Origin: Bacteroidetes bacterium HGW-Bacteroidetes-10
GTDB taxonomy: Bacteria > Bacteroidota > Bacteroidia > Bacteroidales > UBA932
DNA length: 59,136 bases
NCBI GenBank assembly: GCA_002842695.1
Contig: PHDT01000017.1
Location: forward strand, 1 to 59,136
Direction: 5' to 3'
The notes under the pieces were generated by a model, which was given only the letters and a program-made list of their open reading frames with translations, searched no databases and had not been told where the DNA came from. Each line of letters opens with the position of its first letter. The stretch's first letter is position 1. Both the position numbers and the translations under genes were made by a program. Below, in pieces: positions 1 through 8,407 of the stretch.

Positions 1-2
1 TT

Positions 3-1061
3 GTGAGGAGTGATGAGTTTCGCAAAAAGTCATCGGCTTTGAGAGGGTCTGTTATGCTTACGGGACCGCTGCTTGCCAGATTTGGCTTTGCTTTCATGCC
101 CAAGCCGGGCGGAGATAAGATTGGTCGCCGCAGACTGGATACTCACCTGATTGGTTTTGAAAATCTTGGTGCTGAACTTGCCTGGCAGGAGGGGAGTTCC
201 TATTTTGAAATAAAGGCAGCTGATGGTCTTCGCGGTTGTTACATGCTTCTTGACGAGGCTTCTGTAACGGGAACTGCAAACATCGTGATGGCTGCTGTTC
301 TGGCCAAAGGGCTGACAACAATTTACAATGCTGCTTGTGAGCCTTATCTGCAGCAACTTTGTAAAATGCTCAACAGAATGGGTGCGAAAATTTCGGGAAT
401 CGGCTCAAACCTGCTTACTATTGAGGGGGTTGAGGCGCTGGGCGGAACAGAGCACACCATCCTGCCCGATATGATTGAAGTGGGAAGCTTCATTGGCCTC
501 GCAGCCATGACCGGCAGCGAGATAACAATAAAGAACGTGGCTTATGACGAGCTTGGGATTATCCCTGCTCAGTTCCGCCGCCTGGGAATCACAGTCGAAC
601 GCCGTGGCGACGATATTTTTATTCCTGTTCACGAACATTATGAAATAGAGAGCTTTATGGATGGTTCAATTATGACCATTGCAGATGCTCCGTGGCCGGG
701 ACTTACTCCTGACCTTCTCTCTGTGCTGCTTGTAGTTGCTACTCAGGCAAAGGGCTCTGTGCTCATACACCAGAAGATGTTTGAGAGCAGGCTCTTCTTT
801 GTGGACAAACTTATTGACATGGGGGCTCAGATTATTCTCTGTGACCCGCACAGGGCAACAATCATAGGACATAACCGTGAGTTCTGCCTGCGCGGAACCA
901 GAATGGTTTCGCCGGATATCCGCGCGGGTATCGCGATGCTCATTGCGGCTATGAGCGCAAAAGGTGTGTCGGTGATTGAGAACATTGAGCAGATTGACAG
1001 GGGATACCAGGATATTGATAAACGACTTAACGCGATAGGCGCTAAGATCGAGAGAATTTAG
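3..1061 (+). CDS. murA: UDP-N-acetylglucosamine 1-carboxyvinyltransferase, 3' part (cut by window edge)
   Basis: First committed step of peptidoglycan synthesis in the cytoplasm: enolpyruvyl transfer from PEP to UDP-GlcNAc. The frame is open to the left edge, so about 80 N-terminal residues of the usual ~430 are missing; the GTG at 3 is not the real start. The visible part covers the rest of both EPT (inside-out barrel) domains, with GPLLARFG followed by PGGDKIGRRRLDTH. The family's catalytic cysteine in this loop (PGGC.IG) is Asp here (GAT at 114-116). From family knowledge, Asp at this site keeps activity and gives fosfomycin insensitivity, as in mycobacteria. ftsK follows in the same direction. 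Identity is secure. Confidence 0.96.
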   Translation: MRSDEFRKKSSALRGSVMLTGPLLARFGFAFMPKPGGDKIGRRRLDTHLIGFENLGAELAWQEGSSYFEIKAADGLRGCYMLLDEASVTGTANIVMAAVLAKGLTTIYNAACEPYLQQLCKMLNRMGAKISGIGSNLLTIEGVEALGGTEHTILPDMIEVGSFIGLAAMTGSEITIKNVAYDELGIIPAQFRRLGITVERRGDDIFIPVHEHYEIESFMDGSIMTIADAPWPGLTPDLLSVLLVVATQAKGSVLIHQKMFESRLFFVDKLIDMGAQIILCDPHRATIIGHNREFCLRGTRMVSPDIRAGIAMLIAAMSAKGVSVIENIEQIDRGYQDIDKRLNAIGAKIERI

Positions 1062-1092
1062 ACTTTACAGACTCTTATTTTTGAAAAATAAT

Positions 1093-3561
1093 ATGGCAAA
1101 AAAGACAGTTACCAAAGCCAAACCAGACGAAACAGCCCAGGCCCCGCACGGGATGGAGGCTGCCCGTCTCATTGCCGGACTCTTCTTTGGAGGTATGGCC
1201 GTTTATACATTCATAGCACTGCTTTCCTACCTCTTCACATGGGCAGAGGACCAGTCGCTCCTATCCAACCCGGATGTCTGGAACAACATTGTTCCCGTTG
1301 AGAACGGCGGCGGCAAGATTGGATTTTTCTGGTCTAACCTTCTGGTATCAAAACTCTTTGGTCTGGGATCTTTCATGATTCCCTTCTTTTTTGGAGCGAT
1401 TGCCGTATATTCACTCAAAATCAAAAAGGTAAAACTCCTGAGAATCTTTTTTCTCACAGCTTTTGGAGCAATTATCACCTCAATATTTTTCTCATATGTT
1501 TTTGGCTTTACCCGTTTTGTCGACTGGTTCGGAAACGGAGTAGGCGGTTCATACGGATACTATGTAAACGAGTGGCTCATTGCAATGCTGGGGGCTCCGG
1601 GTGCCGGAATTCTTATCTGTGTTGCGCTTCTTCTATGGTTTGTGCTGCTCAGCTTCAAAGTTGTTCTCTGGATCAACAGAATAATTGATTCCATATTCCA
1701 CCGCAAGCCTAAAGAGCCCAAAGCTGCTCCGCTTGATGCTGATGAAAGCTCGGCTGCACTTAATGCCGATGCTGCTTCTGATGAGGGCGACATGCTGATT
1801 GTCGAGGATGAGGATGCTGAAAATGGCGATACTGAAAATGAGGATGAGAAAAAGGAAGATGAGAGGGGCGGAACTATTTTCGAAGTTGCTGCGGCAACTG
1901 CGGCGGCCGGGACTCCGGCTGCTGAAGCAGCCGGAGTCCCGGCCGCCGGTCCCGAAGTCCCATTCGAAATCCTCGATGAATCTGCCGAATCCTTAGACGA
2001 AGACAACGACAGCGAAGATTTCGAGAAGGATCTTCCTCCCGGAACCCTCGACACACTATTCGACCCAAGGCTCGACCTTCCAAATTACAAATCTCCCGAA
2101 CTTGAACTCCTCGACGAATACCGTGACAAACGCTACGATGTTCCACGCGAAGAGCTAGAAATGAATAACCGCAGGATTGTTAAAACTCTTGGCGACTATA
2201 AAATTGGAATCGAAAGAATCTTTGCACGTCCCGGACCCACAGTAACACTATATGAGATAGTACCGCAGGCAGGAGTCCGCATCTCCCAGATTAAGCGCCT
2301 CGAAGATGACATTGCAATGTCACTGGCCGCTAAGGGAGTCCGCATAATTGCACCTATCCCGGGAACCAACACCGTAGGTATTGAGGTTGCGAATGCAAAG
2401 CCCAGCATAGTTCCTATGCGTTCGATGCTCAACGAGGACAAGTTCCGCAATTCGGGCTTTGACCTTCCAATCGTTCTGGGTCGCACAATTTCAAACGATG
2501 CAATGACATTCGACCTTGCCAAAATGCCCCACCTCCTTGTAGCCGGTGCCACCGGTCAGGGTAAATCTGTTGGGCTGAATGCCATAATCACCTCCCTGCT
2601 TTATACCAAGCATCCGTCTGAACTCAAGTTTGTCCTGGTTGACCCAAAAAAGGTAGAGCTCTCGCTTTACGCCAAACTGGAGCACCACTTCCTGGCCAAA
2701 CTGCCTGATTCAGAGGAGGCTATTATCACAGACACTCAGAAGGTTGTCTATACTCTTCGCTCACTCACCATTGAGATGGACAGCCGTTACGACCTGCTAA
2801 AGATGGCCCACGTGCGCAACATCAAGGAGTACAATGAGAAGTTCCTTTCAAGAAGGCTGAACCCTCTCAAGGGTCACCGCTTTATGCCGTTTATTGTTGT
2901 TGTGATTGACGAGTTTGCAGACCTGCTCATGACCGCAGGCCGCGAGGTTGAGGAGCCAATTTCCCGTCTTGCCCAGCTTGCCCGCGCAATTGGTATCCAC
3001 CTTGTAATTGCGACTCAGCGTCCAACCACCAACATCATAACCGGTCTCATCAAGGCCAACTTCCCGGCCCGTATTGCCTTTAAGGTAATTTCCAATATTG
3101 ACTCCCGTACCATCCTCGACCAGTCAGGTGCAAACCAGCTAATTGGCCGCGGAGATATGCTCATCTCGCAGGGTGCCGAACTCACCCGTGTTCAGTGTGC
3201 ATTTGTTGATACCAAAGAGATAGACAGAGTTGTTGACTTCATCAGTGATCAGCGCGGATACCCAACCGCCCACTACCTTCCTGAATATGTAGGGGAGGAG
3301 GGTGAACCAATGGCCGGCGAGGTCGACCTTGGCAAACGCGACAAACTCTTTGATGAGGCTGCAAAACTTGTGGTGCAGTACCAGCAGGGCTCAACCTCCC
3401 TTATACAAAGGCGGATGAACCTTGGCTACAACCGCGCCGGCCGCATTATGGACCAGCTCGAAGCCGCCGGCATCGTCGGCCCGTCCGAAGGCAGCAAGGC
3501 CCGCCAGGTCCTCATCACCGATTTCATGTCCCTCGACCGCATCCTCGCGTCCCTGGACTAA
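1093..3561 (+). CDS. ftsK: DNA translocase FtsK/SpoIIIE
   Basis: Septum-located ATPase that pumps chromosome ends and dimers at division. With the ATG at 1093 (MAKKTVTK) it has 822 residues; an in-frame TTG at 1081 is a poorer start. Order: N-terminal block with about four membrane helices (roughly residues 20-200), acidic and Ala-rich linker (about 200-310), alpha/beta motor with Walker A GATGQGKS near 485 and Walker B VVVIDEFADLL around D606, then a C-terminal winged-helix gamma domain (TSLIQRRMNLGYNRAGRIMDQ) that in this family reads KOPS-like sites. A pair of family A inverted repeats lies between it and lolA. Confidence 0.96.
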   Translation: MAKKTVTKAKPDETAQAPHGMEAARLIAGLFFGGMAVYTFIALLSYLFTWAEDQSLLSNPDVWNNIVPVENGGGKIGFFWSNLLVSKLFGLGSFMIPFFFGAIAVYSLKIKKVKLLRIFFLTAFGAIITSIFFSYVFGFTRFVDWFGNGVGGSYGYYVNEWLIAMLGAPGAGILICVALLLWFVLLSFKVVLWINRIIDSIFHRKPKEPKAAPLDADESSAALNADAASDEGDMLIVEDEDAENGDTENEDEKKEDERGGTIFEVAAATAAAGTPAAEAAGVPAAGPEVPFEILDESAESLDEDNDSEDFEKDLPPGTLDTLFDPRLDLPNYKSPELELLDEYRDKRYDVPREELEMNNRRIVKTLGDYKIGIERIFARPGPTVTLYEIVPQAGVRISQIKRLEDDIAMSLAAKGVRIIAPIPGTNTVGIEVANAKPSIVPMRSMLNEDKFRNSGFDLPIVLGRTISNDAMTFDLAKMPHLLVAGATGQGKSVGLNAIITSLLYTKHPSELKFVLVDPKKVELSLYAKLEHHFLAKLPDSEEAIITDTQKVVYTLRSLTIEMDSRYDLLKMAHVRNIKEYNEKFLSRRLNPLKGHRFMPFIVVVIDEFADLLMTAGREVEEPISRLAQLARAIGIHLVIATQRPTTNIITGLIKANFPARIAFKVISNIDSRTILDQSGANQLIGRGDMLISQGAELTRVQCAFVDTKEIDRVVDFISDQRGYPTAHYLPEYVGEEGEPMAGEVDLGKRDKLFDEAAKLVVQYQQGSTSLIQRRMNLGYNRAGRIMDQLEAAGIVGPSEGSKARQVLITDFMSLDRILASLD

Positions 3562-3945
3562 AATCGCAGACCTGCCAGCCAGTAGATTGATATGTCAGTT
3601 CGCGATAAATAGATATGTTAGTTCTTGAAGATTAGACATGTCAGCCTAAATTACAATTAGTTGTATATAAGTAAGTTGCAATTTCTAATTCTGGATTTTT
3701 TGTAATATTCGCTTAGCTAACCAGTTGTAATACAGGCGAATGTAAATTAGGCTGACATGTGCAAAAGTACTTTGTTCTTTGTTACCAGCGTTACATGCAT
3801 ATAGTAAGCATTAAAGACCTGCACCATTTACAACCTGCCAGCCTGATTTGTTACCATGCAATCTGGAATTTTGACCTGCCAGCCTAATTTACAAACGATT
3901 GAAAAACAACAATATATAAATTGCTTTTTCTTTAAATTGATTAAA
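3562..3945. other. Gene-free stretch with family A repeats and solo arms
   Basis: No convincing gene. It holds complete element A1, the left part of A2 and several isolated arm-like copies: ACCTGCCAGCC at 3570-3580, ACCTGCACCATTTACA at 3817-3832 and ACCTGCCAGCCTGATTT at 3833-3849. The stretch therefore looks like a site of repeated insertion or decay of the same element. No clear T-tailed terminator was seen after ftsK. Confidence 0.75.
3636..3760. repeat. Family A inverted-repeat element, copy A1 (125 bp)
   Basis: Left arm 3636-3655 reads ACATGTCAGCCTAAATTACA and right arm 3741-3760 is its reverse complement at 19 of 20 positions. The 85-nt interior shows no long self-complementarity. Same total length as copies A2 (3874-3998) and A3 (32512-32636), whose interiors differ. 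Confidence 0.9.
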
Positions 3946-3998
3946 ATGAGTTTTGTAAACATCAGATATTCAAATAAATGTAAATTAGGCTGGCAGGT
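3874..3998. repeat. Family A inverted-repeat element, copy A2 (125 bp)
   Basis: Arms ACCTGCCAGCCTAATTTACA (3874-3893) and its perfect reverse complement (3979-3998), 20 of 20. The right arm runs into the 5' end of the lolA-like reading frame, where it encodes the residues KLGWQ just before the hydrophobic core of the signal peptide. The interior shares CAGATATTCA with copy A3 but little else. Confidence 0.92.
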
Positions 3999-4692
3999 GG
4001 TTTTTGTGGCTGTGCTACTTTTCCTCACAACCCAACCCATCAGCCTTTCAGCCCAGAACCCAAAGAGCGCAGAAATTATCCGCTATTTCATTAACACCAT
4101 TAAATCGATGCCCGGCATTGACATGGAGTTTGAGCTCCGCACTGAGAATATAAACGGATCTTTGTCTAAAGCCGGGTCAGGGTCAAATTCAGGGACAGCG
4201 TCTGGCTCTTCTGCAGTTTACAAAGGCACTGTGAATGCTCAGGGCGATGCATATAAACTTATAAATCCAGATTTGGAAATTTATTGCGATGGTCATTCAA
4301 AGTGGCTCGTGAACCAGAACGACAAAGAGGTAATCATTTTGCCGCATGACCCGTCTGTTACTGATATTGTTGAGAATCCGCTGGGGTTCATGACCTCTGT
4401 TGACAAAGGTTATGAATATCCTTTCAGGGTATTTTCAGGTTCTAGATCCGGCAAGCAAATCTGGGTAGTGGAGCTAACCCCGCTTAACAAACGCGCTGCC
4501 TACAAAAGCATCTCAATTGGAATGGAGAAAAACACCTACATTCCGGTGATGATTAAATACATCGCTAAGGACAATACCGGCTACACTGTTGATATCAAGA
4601 AATTTACAAAGGTTAATAACCTTCGCCCCAAAGAGTTTTTCCAGTTCACTCCGGCCCGCCTCAAGGGTTATGAGGTCAACGATATGAGGTAG
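3946..4692 (+). CDS. lolA: LolA-like outer-membrane lipoprotein carrier protein
   Basis: Periplasmic chaperone that ferries lipoproteins from the inner-membrane Lol exporter to the outer membrane. About 248 residues from ATG 3946. A hydrophobic stretch VVFVAVLLFLTT followed by SLSAQ is a signal peptide; the mature part has LolA-family features (repeat strands, VNAQGDAYKLINPDLEIYCDG, WLVNQNDKEVIIL). An upstream ATG at 3856 and a GTG at 3997 are also in frame: the 3946 start supplies the positive n-region but lies inside repeat A2; the GTG start would begin at the repeat's edge and lack a charged n-region. The gene follows ftsK, a frequent arrangement in Bacteroidales. The Ser/Gly run near residue 80 is an insertion. 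Confidence 0.82.
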   Translation: MSFVNIRYSNKCKLGWQVVFVAVLLFLTTQPISLSAQNPKSAEIIRYFINTIKSMPGIDMEFELRTENINGSLSKAGSGSNSGTASGSSAVYKGTVNAQGDAYKLINPDLEIYCDGHSKWLVNQNDKEVIILPHDPSVTDIVENPLGFMTSVDKGYEYPFRVFSGSRSGKQIWVVELTPLNKRAAYKSISIGMEKNTYIPVMIKYIAKDNTGYTVDIKKFTKVNNLRPKEFFQFTPARLKGYEVNDMR

Positions 4693-4701
4693 CGCGGTTG
4701 G

Positions 4702-4826
4702 CTGCGCCGCAATTTCTGTTAACGTGTTATATGTAAGATAAATACAAAACACAAACTCTTCAAAGTGAAAAGTTTGTGTTTTTTAATATGCAGAATATTA
4801 ATGTGTTAACAGAAATTGCGGCGCAG
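4702..4826. repeat. Family E double-hairpin element, copy E1 (125 bp)
   Basis: Outer arms 4702-4723 (CTGCGCCGCAATTTCTGTTA plus AC) and 4805-4826 are perfect reverse complements. A second stem, AAAACACAAACT (4746-4757) with AGTTTGTGTTTT (4771-4782), is exactly concentric: both pairs centre on 4764. The A/T-flanked inner stem resembles a bidirectional intrinsic terminator, fitting its place between the convergent lolA and Nudix genes. Confidence 0.92.
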
Positions 4827-4885
4827 AAACGTTTCGCCTTTCGCCTTGTGTCTGCTCCTAAGCGGCGCAGACGCGTTGGCCTGTT

Positions 4886-5512
4886 TCACCGCGCCAGGCT
4901 CACCGCCGCCCTCTTCATCAGGTGTTTTATTGACGGGTAGGTGTTCTCCATGTATTTTGGTAAATCGGCGCGGGAGACCCAGATGGCCTGCTCGATGTTC
5001 TCTTCGGCCTGGGGGCGGGTGTGGTAGCCGTTGCCAAGGTAGTTCATCTTGTACCAGCGGGTGGTCTTTAGGACAAACTGGCCGTCGCGGTGGTAGGTGT
5101 GGTATGTGTCGCAGATGTGTTCGCGAATCTCGAGATCGCTCACTCCGCACTCCTCTTCAACTTCACGCAGGGCAGAATCACGGATATCTTCGTTTGGCTC
5201 CTGCATCCCCTTTGGGAAATCCCAGACACCGTGGTGGTAAATCATCAGGAACTCTCCGCGGGAGTTGGTTACAACTCCGCCGCCGGCCATTACTCGCGAA
5301 AAGTTTGTGCAGAGCTGCTTGAAGGTTACATCGGCCTTCTCGCTGGGAATATATAGTTTGGTTATTTGGGGAGATTCATCGAAGAGTTTCGGGAGATCTG
5401 CCAGCTCCGGAAACTTGCCGGGGCTGTACAGTACTGCGTCTGGTTCGCCTAGTGCCTTGTCGTCTGATGGAAAGACTGCCAGGCAACGCTGGTTGAAGTA
5501 GATTCTGTACAT
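4886..5512 (-). CDS. Nudix hydrolase family protein
   Basis: Hydrolase of a nucleoside diphosphate linked to another moiety; substrate unknown. 208 residues. The Nudix box lies at residues 102-124: G, five residues, E, seven residues, then REVEEECGV, matching the family signature with all metal-binding glutamates. The N-terminal ~70 residues do not match a domain I can name. Transcribed away from pyrE, with both -7 boxes fused into one palindrome in the 50-bp gap. The 3' end faces lolA across element E1. Confidence 0.9.
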   Translation of the reverse strand: MYRIYFNQRCLAVFPSDDKALGEPDAVLYSPGKFPELADLPKLFDESPQITKLYIPSEKADVTFKQLCTNFSRVMAGGGVVTNSRGEFLMIYHHGVWDFPKGMQEPNEDIRDSALREVEEECGVSDLEIREHICDTYHTYHRDGQFVLKTTRWYKMNYLGNGYHTRPQAEENIEQAIWVSRADLPKYMENTYPSIKHLMKRAAVSLAR

Positions 5513-5534
5513 TAAAAAATAGGAATGATTTTAC

Positions 5535-5552
5535 TATCTTTGCACAAAGATA
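5535..5552. promoter_or_regulatory. Palindromic divergent promoter core (Nudix / pyrE)
   Basis: TATCTTTGCACAAAGATA is a perfect 18-bp palindrome. It contains the Bacteroidetes -7 box TATCTTTG on the plus strand (5535-5542, toward pyrE at 5563) and on the minus strand (5552-5545, toward the Nudix gene at 5512). No good TTTG -33 box was found for either. The two polymerases could not both occupy it. Confidence 0.7.
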
Positions 5553-5562
5553 CTTTTTTTTT

Positions 5563-6201
5563 ATGGAGTCTATTGAAAAAATAATTGCCAGACAGTTACT
5601 GGAGATAAAAGCAGTGAGATTGAGCCCTGAGAAACCTTTTACATGGGCATCGGGGTGGAAAGCTCCTATCTATTGCGATAACAGGAAGATATTATCATAT
5701 CCCAAAGCAAGGGAGATTGTTTATAAGAGTCTTGCCAGATTAGTTGAACAGAACTACAGCGAAGCAGATGTGATTGCCGGCGTGGCCACAGGTGCTATTG
5801 CCTGGGGTATGCTTGTGGCTGAGTTTCTTGGAAAGCCTTTTGTTTATGTTCGTCCAAAGCCAAAGGATCACGGAACCGGCGCGCAGGTTGAGGGAGAGCT
5901 CGCTGCAGGTGCAAAGGTTGTGGTTGTTGAGGACCTGATCTCTACTGGACAAAGCTCGCTCTCTGCAGTTGAGGCTATTGTAAAGGAGGGTGCAACGGTT
6001 CTGGGAATGGTAGCCATCTTCTCGTATAATTTTGACAAGTCGCGCCGCTCTTTCGAGTACGCGAACATTGAACTCAGAACTCTTACAAACTACGATACTC
6101 TTATTGAGGAGGCCGTAAGTTGCAAGTACATTAAGGAGAATGAACTTATAACCTTGCGCGACTGGCGATTCCGCCCTGATGCTTGGGGACAAAACATCTG
6201 A
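5563..6201 (+). CDS. pyrE: Orotate phosphoribosyltransferase
   Basis: Converts orotate and PRPP to orotidine 5'-phosphate in pyrimidine synthesis, in the cytosol. 212 residues, typical length. The PRPP-binding loop VVVVEDLISTGQSS is present near residue 125 and the upstream KPFVYVRPKPKDHGTG forms the flexible catalytic loop. The ATG at 5563 lies about 20 nt after the -7 box. An SRPBCC-family gene starts 2 nt after its stop, so the two are almost certainly co-transcribed. Confidence 0.97.
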   Translation: MESIEKIIARQLLEIKAVRLSPEKPFTWASGWKAPIYCDNRKILSYPKAREIVYKSLARLVEQNYSEADVIAGVATGAIAWGMLVAEFLGKPFVYVRPKPKDHGTGAQVEGELAAGAKVVVVEDLISTGQSSLSAVEAIVKEGATVLGMVAIFSYNFDKSRRSFEYANIELRTLTNYDTLIEEAVSCKYIKENELITLRDWRFRPDAWGQNI

Positions 6202-6203
6202 TT

Positions 6204-6629
6204 ATGGGATCAACTAACGCAGTTGGAAGAAAGATAAAGGTGGCGCGCCCTGCGAGCCTCCTTTTTTCTGTTTTCTCGGATATGACTAATTTCACCCGCA
6301 GCATGCCTGCCGATGCTCTTGAAAAGGCAAAAGTTGTCTCCACTCCGGAGACAATCAAGGGAAAGGTTCAGGGTATGGATATAGGTATTAAGATTGCCGA
6401 AAAGATTCCATTCACTCTTATCAGATATGACCAGCTTGGAACAAGCCCCATTCCTTTCCGCATTTATGTGAGAATGGAGAGCGTAAATGAAAGCGAGAGC
6501 ACATTTCAGATTGAGATTGAGGCTGAGCTTAGCGGAATGTTCAAGATGATGCTTGGTGGAAAATTACAGGAGGGTGTGGACAAACTTACCGATGAGCTTG
6601 AAAAGGCGATGGGAGGGGCGTCGGCCTGA
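6204..6629 (+). CDS. SRPBCC (START/polyketide cyclase-like) family protein
   Basis: About 141 residues from ATG 6204; an in-frame TTG at 6183 would overlap pyrE and is less likely. The pattern (MGSTNAVGRKIKVARPASLLFSVFSD at the start, FRIYVRMES and FQIEIEAELSGMFKMML later, a long C-terminal helix) fits the helix-grip SRPBCC fold, which binds hydrophobic ligands. Ligand and role are unknown. Placement directly behind pyrE is usual in Bacteroidales but does not reveal a function. Confidence 0.75.
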   Translation: MGSTNAVGRKIKVARPASLLFSVFSDMTNFTRSMPADALEKAKVVSTPETIKGKVQGMDIGIKIAEKIPFTLIRYDQLGTSPIPFRIYVRMESVNESESTFQIEIEAELSGMFKMMLGGKLQEGVDKLTDELEKAMGGASA

Positions 6630-6651
6630 TATCAAATAACCCCAGCTTATA

Positions 6652-8397
6652 ATGAAAAAACTCGTATTAATTGCCGGAGGAGCTGTTGCGCTTTTATCGG
6701 TATTGCTTTTATCTGCCTTTAAACCGGCAGAGACTTCAGAAAATCCGTCAGGTATTGTAAATAAATCTGCAGACAAAATGGAAATCAGCATAATTCCTCA
6801 GCCTTCAAATATTATCTCTGCAGGCGGAGGCAGCATGACAATTACAAACTCTACCCAGATAATTGTTAGTGATGGTGCGGCTCTTCCATCGGCCCTGTTT
6901 TTGAAAAACTACCTCGAAAAATACTTCGGAATCAGCCCAAAGGTTATCGGCCCCTCTTCAAAGGGTGCAAAGGCAGCCGGGAAGGGAGCAAAAGCTGACA
7001 AAGGCGGAGCGATTTTTTTGAATATTCTGAATGCCGATTCATCCTCGTTTGACCCGGCCAATCCTGCGGGAACAACTGAGCAATCCGGCTACAGGCTTAA
7101 GGTTGATGGATCAGTTGTTCAACTGACAGGAAATTATCGTCAGGGACTTTTTTATGCTGTGCAGACGCTTATTCAGATGCTGCCTGCGGACAAAATGGTT
7201 GCTGCAAAAGAGGTGGCTGTTCCCTTTGCTGAGATTGAGGACGAGCCGCGCTTTGAGTACAGAGGAATGCATCTGGATGTTGTAAGGCATATCTGGTCAA
7301 TGGATTATCTTAAGCAGTTCGTTGATTATCTTGCGCTTCACAAAATGAACTACTTCCACCTCCATCTTACAGACGATCAGGCCTGGAGAATTGAGAGCAA
7401 AATGTATCCTAAACTCAACTCGATTGGCTCATGGAGAGCGGGAACAATCATTGGGATCTTCCCCGGAACAGGAGTAGATTCTACAAGATACGGCGGATTC
7501 TATACTGCTGAGCAGCTTAAGGAGATTGTAAAATATGCAGAGGAGAGATACATTACAGTGGTACCGGAAATTGATGTTCCGGGGCACTCAATGGCAATCA
7601 TAGCAAGCTATCCGAAGTTTAGTACTACTCCGGAGATTCCTAAGCAGCCTGCAATTACATGGGGAATTTTCAACCGTCAGAACAATGTGCTAGCACCTTC
7701 CGACGAACTTTTCGTATTTCTGGAGGATGTATTCAATGAACTGATGGACATTTTCCCGGGCAGATATATCCATATTGGTGCAGACGAATGTGCAAAAAAA
7801 TGGTGGCAGGAATCGGCCTCTACTCAGGAGTACATGAAAAAACAAGGCATTAAGGACGAAAACGAGCTTCAGAAACTTTTCGTTGAGAAACTGTCTGTTG
7901 TGATGAAGGCTCGCGGAAGGCAGATTGTAGGCTGGGACGAGATGATTGATGACGGCCTGGTTGAGGGTTCGGTTGTGATGAGCTGGCGGAATGCCGAAAA
8001 TGGCTACAAGGCAGCTGAGATGGGTCACAAGACTATTCTCACCCCTATGCTGCACAGCTACTTCAATATTGCACAGAAGGAGAAAGAGGATTCGCTCTGT
8101 CACAGACAGTGGCTGGTTACTCTCGAAAACGTATACAATTTCAATCCTCTTCCTGCATCGCTCTCTGCTGAGGCTGCCAGAAATGTTATTGGCGGACAGG
8201 GTTGCATGTGGACCGAGTACTTTCCGCACAAAGAGCGTCTGGAATATGGTATTTACCCGCGTCTCTCTGCAATTGCAGAGGTTTACTGGTCTTTGCCTGC
8301 AGTGAAAAATTATGCTGAATTCCACCGCCGCCTCCAGACTCAGTACCGCCGCTACGACCTCTGGGGCGCCAACTACTATGCCGGGGAGCGTAAATAA
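6652..8397 (+). CDS. Beta-N-acetylhexosaminidase, glycoside hydrolase family 20
   Basis: Cleaves terminal GlcNAc/GalNAc from glycans by substrate-assisted catalysis. 581 residues: an N-terminal hydrophobic signal segment (residues 4-22, without a clear lipobox cysteine), a GH20b domain (about 45-195), and a GH20 TIM barrel starting at FEYRGMHLDV. Active-site motifs are HLHLTDDQAWRIE near 236 and the catalytic Asp-Glu pair in IHIGADEC (D378-E379). A Lys/Gly/Ala-rich insert (about 103-118) interrupts the b domain. Probably periplasmic or envelope-bound; used for host or cell-wall amino-sugar recovery. Confidence 0.95.
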   Translation: MKKLVLIAGGAVALLSVLLLSAFKPAETSENPSGIVNKSADKMEISIIPQPSNIISAGGGSMTITNSTQIIVSDGAALPSALFLKNYLEKYFGISPKVIGPSSKGAKAAGKGAKADKGGAIFLNILNADSSSFDPANPAGTTEQSGYRLKVDGSVVQLTGNYRQGLFYAVQTLIQMLPADKMVAAKEVAVPFAEIEDEPRFEYRGMHLDVVRHIWSMDYLKQFVDYLALHKMNYFHLHLTDDQAWRIESKMYPKLNSIGSWRAGTIIGIFPGTGVDSTRYGGFYTAEQLKEIVKYAEERYITVVPEIDVPGHSMAIIASYPKFSTTPEIPKQPAITWGIFNRQNNVLAPSDELFVFLEDVFNELMDIFPGRYIHIGADECAKKWWQESASTQEYMKKQGIKDENELQKLFVEKLSVVMKARGRQIVGWDEMIDDGLVEGSVVMSWRNAENGYKAAEMGHKTILTPMLHSYFNIAQKEKEDSLCHRQWLVTLENVYNFNPLPASLSAEAARNVIGGQGCMWTEYFPHKERLEYGIYPRLSAIAEVYWSLPAVKNYAEFHRRLQTQYRRYDLWGANYYAGERK

Positions 8398-8407
8398 GAT
8401 TTAAAAA

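Noticed and set aside
1560-2146. Minus-strand frames up to 164 residues within ftsK
   Set aside because: Low-complexity shadows of the acidic linker of FtsK.
3636-3998. CRISPR-like spacing of repeated GCCTAATTTACA motifs
   Set aside because: Only two complete units, in inverted orientation, without direct-repeat/spacer periodicity or cas genes.
4816-5356. Plus-strand frames of 168 and 88 residues
   Set aside because: Antisense shadows of the Nudix hydrolase gene and of repeat E1.
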